A DNA stretch of 64,000 nt from contig NZ_JAHBZI010000001.1 of assembly GCF_019635515.1 (NCBI RefSeq), positions 2,108,001-2,172,000 on the forward strand, in the 5' to 3' direction. The position numbers and the translations under genes are program-made. Positions 58,580 to 64,000 of this stretch are shown one piece after another. The first letter of the stretch is position 1; the number at the start of each line of letters is the position of its first letter. The notes under the pieces were generated by a model that saw only the letters and a list, made by a program, of their open reading frames with translations, had not been told where the DNA came from and made no database searches. The DNA is from Sphingomonas sp. (GTDB lineage: Bacteria > Pseudomonadota > Alphaproteobacteria > Sphingomonadales > Sphingomonadaceae).

Positions 58580-60304
58580 GTGCGCGGAGTAACCATCAAA
58601 GCTGTGGGCGCGCTGCTTCTGGGCAGCGCCGTCGCCTCCCCCGCCTTCGCGCAGGGCATGAAGCCGGGCGAGCCACCGATCACCGCGACCACGCAGGAAT
58701 CGGGCGGGCCGGTCGCGCCCGAACGGGCCGCGCTCCACCTCGAACATGCCGATCTCGCTTTCGAGCTGCTGCCGGCCAGCTATCAGCTCAAGGGCACCGC
58801 TACGCTGACGCTGCGTACCGCCGCGCCGCTTTCCCAACTGCTGATCGATCTCGACAAAAACTATCTCGTCAGCGCCATCACGCTCGACGGCCGTCCGCTC
58901 CGCCCCTCCGAGTGGAGCAATCCCCAGGGTCGCCTTACCATCAAGCTTCCGCGTCCGCTGCGCGCTGGCCAACGCGCCATCGTCCAGATCACCTATGGCG
59001 GCACGCCGCATGTCGCGGTCCGCGCGCCGTGGGACGACGGCATCGTCTGGGCCAAGACCCCGGACGGCAAGCCGTGGATCGCCACCACTTCCGAAGGCTA
59101 TGGCTGCGATCTCGTCTGGCCCTGCCTCGATTTCCCGCGCGGCGAGCCCGATACCGTCGATCTTCACATCACCGTCCCCGCTGGGCTCAAGGCGCCGGGC
59201 CCCGGCACATTGGTCGGCATGGACACGCTCGCCGATGGCCGCACCACCTGGCACTGGAAGGCGCGCAGTCCCAATCCCTATTCGATCGCGCTGCAGGTGG
59301 CACCTTATGAGACGCTGACAGGCATCTATCAGAGCCGCTTCGGCAACAAGATTCCGATGGGCTATTGGTACATCCCCGGCCGCGCCAAAAAGGCCGCCGG
59401 GCTGTTCGCCGAATTCGCCCCGACGATGGATTTCTACGAGGAAGTGATCGGCCCCTATCCCTGGTATGACGAGAAGGTCGCCGTCGCCGAGACGCCCCAT
59501 CTCGGCATGGAGCACCAGACGATCAACGCCTATGGCAACAATTACAAAAAGACCCCCTCGGGCTTCGACGAGATCTTCCAGCACGAGCTCGGCCATGAAT
59601 GGTTCGGCAACCAGATGTCGGCCGGCAATTGGGACGATTACTGGCTGCACGAAGGCTATGCCCAATACATGCAGCCCCTCTACGGCCGCTGGCGCGAGGG
59701 CGAGGCCCGCTACGCGACGATGATGGACGAGTTCCGGATGCAGATCCAGAATCTCGCGCCGATCGTCTCGGGCCGGATCATGACCGAGGAAGAGGTCTAT
59801 GAGGAGAGCAAGGGCGGCCCGGGCCAGGACATTTACGTCAAGGGCGCATGGGTGCTGCACACGCTGCGCAACCTGATCGGCGACGCCAAATTCTTCGATG
59901 CCACCCGCCTGCTCGTCTATGGCCGCACCGATCCCAAGCCGGGCAATTTCCAGCCGCGCTTCGCCTCGACCGGCGACTATATCGGCTACGTCAATCAGGT
60001 GACCGGCAAGGACATGAACTGGTTCTTCGACGTCTATCTGAAGCAGGCGGCGCTACCGGCGCTGACGCTCTCGGCAAAGGGCAATAGCCTGACGCTGCGC
60101 TGGGTGGTGCCGGGCGACAAGCCGTTCCCGATGCCGCTCGAAGTGTCGATCGACGGCAAGGTCCAACTGGTCCAGATGCCCGGCGGCACCGCGACGATCC
60201 AGGTGCCCGATGGCGCCCATGTCATCGCCGATCCCGCTTCACGCATCCTCAAGCGCTCCAAGCAGGTCGAGGACTATCAGAACTATCAATTCCGGAGGAA
60301 CTGA
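58580..60304 (+). CDS. M1 family metallo-aminopeptidase, secreted
   Basis: A zinc aminopeptidase of about 574 residues. The exopeptidase motif is GMEHQT, followed by HELGHEWFGNQM with His335, Glu336 and His339 (HExxH). GTG 58580 is proposed as start because it gives a clean signal peptide (KAVGALLLGSAVASPAFAQG); an ATG at 58505 would add 25 residues and overlap the lon start codon. Likely trims peptides in the periplasm. It lacks the large C-terminal helical domain of PepN-type enzymes. The methyltransferase-like gene follows with a TGATG junction. Confidence 0.88.
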   Translation: MRGVTIKAVGALLLGSAVASPAFAQGMKPGEPPITATTQESGGPVAPERAALHLEHADLAFELLPASYQLKGTATLTLRTAAPLSQLLIDLDKNYLVSAITLDGRPLRPSEWSNPQGRLTIKLPRPLRAGQRAIVQITYGGTPHVAVRAPWDDGIVWAKTPDGKPWIATTSEGYGCDLVWPCLDFPRGEPDTVDLHITVPAGLKAPGPGTLVGMDTLADGRTTWHWKARSPNPYSIALQVAPYETLTGIYQSRFGNKIPMGYWYIPGRAKKAAGLFAEFAPTMDFYEEVIGPYPWYDEKVAVAETPHLGMEHQTINAYGNNYKKTPSGFDEIFQHELGHEWFGNQMSAGNWDDYWLHEGYAQYMQPLYGRWREGEARYATMMDEFRMQIQNLAPIVSGRIMTEEEVYEESKGGPGQDIYVKGAWVLHTLRNLIGDAKFFDATRLLVYGRTDPKPGNFQPRFASTGDYIGYVNQVTGKDMNWFFDVYLKQAALPALTLSAKGNSLTLRWVVPGDKPFPMPLEVSIDGKVQLVQMPGGTATIQVPDGAHVIADPASRILKRSKQVEDYQNYQFRRN

Positions 60305-60906
60305 TGCTCGCGCTCGTCCACCCCGAACCCACCAGCCTGCTCGCGCTCGGCGCGATGGCCGCGGCCTTCATCATCTCCCTGATGGCCCTCGCGATCACCC
60401 GCAGCCGCAGCGGAAAGGCGCCGTCGGTCGCTGAGAAGAAGTCGCGCGGCTCGATGCTGGGCGTGTTCGTTCAGATGATCGGCTTCGCCGCAGTCGGCTT
60501 CGGCCCCATCGTCGCTTCGCTCGATCCGCACAGTACCCTCGCGATAAGCGAAGCCGGCGTGGTGGCTGTGCTGATGGCGTTCACCATCCTGCTGTTCTTC
60601 TCGGCCAGCCGCGCGATGGGCAAGAACTGGAGCATCGTCGCGCGCACCCGCGAAGACCACCAGCTCGTCACCTGGGGCCCGTTCGCGGCGATCCGCCATC
60701 CGATCTATACTGGCCTGTTCGCCTTCATGCTGGCGATGGCGGTGGCGTTCGGCCATTGGCGCGGACTGATCCTGGGCGTGCCGCTCTATTGGATCGGCAC
60801 CTGGATGCGCGTCAGCATCGAGGAACGTATGCTGCGCGGTCAGTTCGGCGCGGCCTATGACGCTTATGCGGCCCGGGTGAAGCGCTTCGTGCCGGGCGTG
60901 ATCTGA
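60304..60906 (+). CDS. Isoprenylcysteine carboxyl methyltransferase-like membrane protein
   Basis: A 200-residue protein with five helices. The C-terminal part carries the cofactor-binding marks of the ICMT/PEMT family: VTWGPFAAIRHPIYTGLFAF (R-H-P) and SIEERMLRGQFGAAYDAYAA (E-E-x-x-L...Y-x-x-Y). Bacterial members methylate unknown, probably lipid or small, acceptors with S-adenosylmethionine. It starts at ATG 60304, which shares a base with the aminopeptidase TGA, so the two are coupled. Family moderate to good, substrate unknown. Confidence 0.85.
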   Translation: MLALVHPEPTSLLALGAMAAAFIISLMALAITRSRSGKAPSVAEKKSRGSMLGVFVQMIGFAAVGFGPIVASLDPHSTLAISEAGVVAVLMAFTILLFFSASRAMGKNWSIVARTREDHQLVTWGPFAAIRHPIYTGLFAFMLAMAVAFGHWRGLILGVPLYWIGTWMRVSIEERMLRGQFGAAYDAYAARVKRFVPGVI

Positions 60907-60975
60907 CAAGGAAACGGCGGCTCATGGCGCGACGCGTGGAGTGGTGCCGAGGGTAGTGCCCTGTCGTCATGTGCA

Positions 60976-60999
60976 GGCGGCATCCACGTGGATGCCGCC
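60976..60999. promoter_or_regulatory. 24-bp perfect palindrome upstream of the NCS1 permease gene
   Basis: GGCGGCATCCAC is followed at once by its reverse complement GTGGATGCCGCC, with no loop. It lies 70 bases after the methyltransferase-like gene and 73 bases before the permease ATG. The lack of a loop argues for a protein-binding operator more than an RNA hairpin. No T tract follows. Confidence 0.5.
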
Positions 61000-61072
61000 C
61001 GGCATTCGCGCACTTCCCCGTCGCGCATTCCCGGCATAGTCTCCCACCAAACCGGCAAAGGGGGGCCTTGCC

Positions 61073-62506
61073 ATGCATGACGATACGCTGTGGAATCCCG
61101 ATCTCGCGCCCACCGGGCCCGATCAGCGAAGCTGGGCCTGGTATCATTATGCGGCGCTGTGGATCGGGATGATCGTCGCGGTGCCGGCATGGATGCTGGC
61201 GGCGGGGCTGATCGAACAGGGCATGTCGGCAGACCAGGCGGCGATGACCGTGCTGCTTGGCAACGCCATCGTCCTCGTGCCGATGCTGCTGATCGGCCAT
61301 GCCGGCGCCAAGCACGGCATTCCCTATGCGGTGCTCGCCCGCGCCTCGTTCGGCACCACCGGCGCGCGCATTCCCGCCCTCGCCCGCGCGCTGGTCGCCT
61401 GCGGCTGGTACGGCATCCAGACCTGGATCGGCGGCGAGGCCCTGCTTACCCTGCTCGGTATCCTTGCGGGCGCGGACCTGCGCGGGCAGCCGCTTCCGGT
61501 CCTGGATATCGGCCTCGGCCAGCTCGCCGCTTTCCTCGCGTTCTGGGCGATCCAACTCTTCTTCGTCCGCAAGGGGCTGATGACGATCCGCCGGCTCGAG
61601 ACCTGGACAGCACCGGTCAAGATCCTCGTCTGCGTGGCGCTGGTCTGGTGGGCGGTGGACGCCGCGGGCGGTCTCGGTCCGATCTTCGCCGCGCCCTCGG
61701 CCTTCGTGCCGGGCGGCGCGAAGGAAGGTCAGTTCTGGCTGGTCTTCTGGCCCGCGCTCACCGCGATGATCGGCTATTGGGCGACGCTGGCGCTCAACAT
61801 CCCCGATTTCACCCGCTTCGCCCGCAGCCAGCGTGATCAGGCGATCGGCCAGACCATCGGCCTGCCGCCGATGATGGGGCTGATCGCGCTCGCCAGCGTC
61901 ATCACCACCAGCGCGACGGTGGTCATCTATGGCGAGGCGATCTGGGATCCGGTCGCCCTCTCCGGCCGCTTCGCCGGGCCCCTGGTGCTGCTCGGACTGG
62001 TGGTGATCAGCATCGACACCGTCTCGTGCAACATCGCCGCCAACCTCGTCTCCTCGGCTTATGACTTCTCGTCGCTGAAGCCGGGCAGGATCAGCTACCG
62101 CACCGGCGGCATGATCACCGCGGTGATCGCGATCCTGATCATGCCGTGGAAGCTCCTTGCCTCCACCGGCGGCTATATCTTCGTCTGGCTCGCGGGCTAT
62201 TCGGCGTTGCTCGGCCCGATCGCCGGCATATTGATCGCAGATTACTGGCTGATCCGCCGCACCGAGCTCGACACCACCGATCTCTACCGCGCTGATGGCC
62301 GTTTCGGCGCATGGAACGCTGCCGCGCTGATCGCCTTCGCCGCGGGCGTGCTTCCCAACCTCCCCGGCTTCCTCGCCACCGCCGCGCCATCGCTGGTCAG
62401 CGTGGGGGGCTTCTGGATGGGCATTTACACCTGGGCGTGGTTCGTCGGGCTCGGCATCGCCCTGATCGTCTATACCGCTTTGATGAAGCTCAAGCCCGCT
62501 GCCTGA
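61073..62506 (+). CDS. NCS1 family nucleobase/hydantoin/allantoin permease
   Basis: A 477-residue transporter with twelve helices. Family marks: WNPDLAPTGPDQRSWAWYHY, GKHG-like loop GHAGAKHGIPYAVLARASFG, CGWYGIQTWIGGEALLTLLG, and WALTALNIPDF-type segment GYWATLALNIPDFTRFARSQ. These resemble the Mhp1 hydantoin and PucI/YbbW allantoin carriers. It takes up a nucleobase or a related ring with Na+ or H+. No catabolic genes are adjacent in the window, so the substrate is open. Its end overlaps the end of the next, convergent gene by 17 bases. Confidence 0.93.
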   Translation: MHDDTLWNPDLAPTGPDQRSWAWYHYAALWIGMIVAVPAWMLAAGLIEQGMSADQAAMTVLLGNAIVLVPMLLIGHAGAKHGIPYAVLARASFGTTGARIPALARALVACGWYGIQTWIGGEALLTLLGILAGADLRGQPLPVLDIGLGQLAAFLAFWAIQLFFVRKGLMTIRRLETWTAPVKILVCVALVWWAVDAAGGLGPIFAAPSAFVPGGAKEGQFWLVFWPALTAMIGYWATLALNIPDFTRFARSQRDQAIGQTIGLPPMMGLIALASVITTSATVVIYGEAIWDPVALSGRFAGPLVLLGLVVISIDTVSCNIAANLVSSAYDFSSLKPGRISYRTGGMITAVIAILIMPWKLLASTGGYIFVWLAGYSALLGPIAGILIADYWLIRRTELDTTDLYRADGRFGAWNAAALIAFAAGVLPNLPGFLATAAPSLVSVGGFWMGIYTWAWFVGLGIALIVYTALMKLKPAA

Positions 62507-63149
62507 GCCGCATCAGCCATGCCGCGAAGAACGCGAACGCGGCCTGCCACGGCAGATGCACGCTGAGGAACCAGAAGACGAAGCGCGAGGGCTTGAGCGG
62601 CAACGTCATCGCGTCGGTCATTATCAACCCATAGGCCATGCCCAGCGCGCCGAGAACGGTCAGCACCGCGACGCCGAGCATTGCGATCGCCCGCGTCGCC
62701 GGTGTCAGCGGGGCGAGCCGGGTCCAGATCAGCAGCACGAAGGCCAATACGCTGCCGGCAAATCCGCCGACCGCTCCGGTAGCGAGGAAGCCGAGATAGT
62801 CGCTGCTACTGGGCTCGAGCGGGAAATTGGCGACGCCATACCCCCAGGCGAGATCGTTGGCGACGATGTGCGAGAAGCTCAGCAGCAGCGTGAAATATCC
62901 CACCCGCCTGAACCAGCCGCGCTGCCGCGCGCTGACCAGCAGATAGGGCAGCCCGAACAAAGGCGTCAGATACAGGCTGGGGCCGACCACCGGCGCCAGC
63001 GCGTCCTTGGCATCGGGATAGAGCAGCAGGGCAAGCGCCAGCGCGACCGCGTAGACGACCGCGCCGATCAGCAACCAGATGAAGGCATGCCAGAAGCGGA
63101 CATTGCGCCGCCTTGCGTGCGCCTCGCCAAGGGGGTCGAGCGTGGTCAC
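62490..63149 (-). CDS. Seven-helix membrane protein, hypothetical
   Basis: A 219-residue protein from GTG 63147-63149 (GGGA upstream). About six or seven helices: FIWLLIGAVVYAVALALALLLY, GPSLYLTPLFGLPYLLV, GYFTLLLSFSHIVANDLAWG, LATGAVGGFAGSVLAFVLLI, AIAMLGVAVLTVLGALGMAYG, PWQAAFAFFAAWLMRL. A conserved look to SFSHIVANDLAWGYGVANFP suggests a His/Asp site, but I do not recognise the family. Converges with the NCS1 permease gene, overlapping its end by 17 bases. Confidence 0.75.
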   Translation of the reverse strand: MTTLDPLGEAHARRRNVRFWHAFIWLLIGAVVYAVALALALLLYPDAKDALAPVVGPSLYLTPLFGLPYLLVSARQRGWFRRVGYFTLLLSFSHIVANDLAWGYGVANFPLEPSSSDYLGFLATGAVGGFAGSVLAFVLLIWTRLAPLTPATRAIAMLGVAVLTVLGALGMAYGLIMTDAMTLPLKPSRFVFWFLSVHLPWQAAFAFFAAWLMRLRQRA

Positions 63150-63159
63150 TTCCCACCCT

Positions 63160-63242
63160 CGTCATTCCCGCGAAAGCGGGAACCCAGGATCACAAGCGAT
63201 GCGGCAGAACCATTCTGAATCCCCGCTTTCGCGGGGATGACG
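63160..63242. repeat. 83-bp inverted-repeat element (copy 2)
   Basis: The ends CGTCATTCCCGCGAAAGCGG (63160-63179) and CCGCTTTCGCGGGGATGACG (63223-63242) are inverted with one mismatch. It has the same length and end style as the element at 21581-21663, and both carry CCCAG near the left end and GATCCC or AATCCC near the right. It lies between the membrane protein start and clpX. Confidence 0.8.
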
Positions 63243-63267
63243 GAATTAGGATTCGAACCGGGCTGCC

Positions 63268-64000
63268 TCAGCCCGCCTTTTCCTTCTTGGCATAGACGCG
63301 CACCGGCTCCTTGCGCCCGTCGACCACATCCTTGTCGACCACGACCTCATCGACCCCGTCCATGCTGGGCAGGTCGAACATCGTGTCGAGCAGGATGCCC
63401 TCAAGGATCGAGCGGAGCCCGCGCGCGCCGGTCTTGCGTTCGATCGCCCGCTTGGAGATCGCGACTAGCGCGTCGTCGTTGAAGCCGAGCTTTACCGTCT
63501 CCATGTCGAACAGCTTCTGATATTGCTTGACCAGCGCGTTCTTCGGCTCGGTCAGAATCTTGATCAGCGCCTCGACGTCGAGATCTTCCAGCGTCGCGAT
63601 GACCGGCAGACGGCCGACGAATTCGGGGATCAGGCCGAATTTGAGCAGATCCTCCGGCTCGGTCTGACGAAGCAGTTCGCCGGTGCGGCGCTCGTCCGGC
63701 CCGGCGACATGCGCGCCGAAGCCGATCGACTTGCCCTGTAGGCGGTCGCCGATAATCTTCTCGAGGCCCGAGAAAGCACCGCCGCAGATGAACAGGATAT
63801 TGGTGGTATCGACCTGCAGGAACTCCTGCTGCGGATGCTTGCGCCCGCCCTGCGGCGGAACGCTGGCCGTGGTGCCTTCCATCAGCTTGAGCAGCGCCTG
63901 CTGGACGCCCTCACCTGATACGTCGCGGGTGATCGAGGGATTCTCGGCCTTGCGCGAAATCTTGTCGATCTCGTCGATATAGACGATCCCGCGCTGCGCC
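63268..64000 (-). CDS. clpX: ATP-dependent Clp protease ATP-binding subunit ClpX, partial (N-terminus off window)
   Basis: The C-terminal 243 residues of ClpX are in the window, entering at [20 protein letters not shown] (Walker B IDEID) and running to the stop at 63268. [20 protein letters not shown] is a pore-loop neighbour, then [40 protein letters not shown] and the sensor-2 arginine in [20 protein letters not shown]. ClpX unfolds substrates for ClpP. With lon nearby and rpoH in the same window, three proteostasis genes share the segment. Confidence 0.97.
   Translation of the reverse strand, partial: AQRGIVYIDEIDKISRKAENPSITRDVSGEGVQQALLKLMEGTTASVPPQGGRKHPQQEFLQVDTTNILFICGGAFSGLEKIIGDRLQGKSIGFGAHVAGPDERRTGELLRQTEPEDLLKFGLIPEFVGRLPVIATLEDLDVEALIKILTEPKNALVKQYQKLFDMETVKLGFNDDALVAISKRAIERKTGARGLRSILEGILLDTMFDLPSMDGVDEVVVDKDVVDGRKEPVRVYAKKEKAG

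Overview
The window is a GC-rich chromosomal segment of an alphaproteobacterium, most likely Sphingomonas sensu stricto. The evidence is gene content: an ornithine decarboxylase next to a deoxyhypusine-synthase-like gene (homospermidine is the polyamine marker of that genus), a complete exosortase A (XrtA) exopolysaccharide locus of the sphingomonad type, an RpoH with the QKKLFFNLR signature, a large TonB-dependent receptor, and inverted-repeat families of the kind common in sphingomonad genomes. No phage, insertion sequence, CRISPR array or plasmid function was seen; the region reads as core chromosome with a few small accessory genes.

Layout. 1-6.5 kb: JAMM peptidase (partial), RluD-type pseudouridine synthase, rpoH, mtgA, then leftward ybaB and dnaX with the 4.5S RNA gene ffs. 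6.5-12.5 kb: small secreted or membrane proteins, a three-gene overlapping operon of two cysteine desulfurases plus a 2Fe-2S ferredoxin, an alpha/beta hydrolase whose nucleophile Ser appears to be lost, and a threonine-dehydratase operon with two tiny membrane proteins. 12.5-15 kb: polyamine locus with a structured leader that can hide the ribosome-binding site of the decarboxylase gene. 15-19.7 kb: a large secreted protein with Cys/Trp repeats, divergent from a TetR regulator, plus small genes.

19.7-37.3 kb is the XrtA region. A leftward operon runs from Wza through Wzz, tyrosine kinase, outer-membrane protein, AAA ATPase, deacetylase, FemAB-like protein and glycosyltransferase to XrtA-EpsI and an amidotransferase, mostly with 4-bp stop/start overlaps. 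Beside it lies a divergent module of acyl-CoA ligase, small protein and PLP decarboxylase on one side and ACP plus two hydrolases on the other, which suggests synthesis of an acyl or amino-acyl substituent. No PEP-CTERM substrate protein was recognised in the window. A Tat-type tyrosinase follows.

38.8-51 kb: tRNA-Met, a LigT-like phosphoesterase translationally coupled to kup, Lrp/ald divergent pair, cytochrome c maturation genes ccmC-D-E-F-G-H-I (ccmA and ccmB not present), a decayed AhpD-like gene, leucine-type dehydrogenase and tRNA-His. 51-64 kb: a 2OG-Fe(II) oxygenase, the TonB receptor, tRNA-Val, HU, lon with a candidate heat-shock (RpoH) promoter, an M1 aminopeptidase, an isoprenylcysteine-methyltransferase-like protein, an NCS1 permease and the C-terminal part of clpX. 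Two members of an 83-bp inverted-repeat family (21581 and 63160) and a 135-bp element inside the ccm operon are dispersed repeats. All functions are inferred from motifs read by eye; no database search was run.
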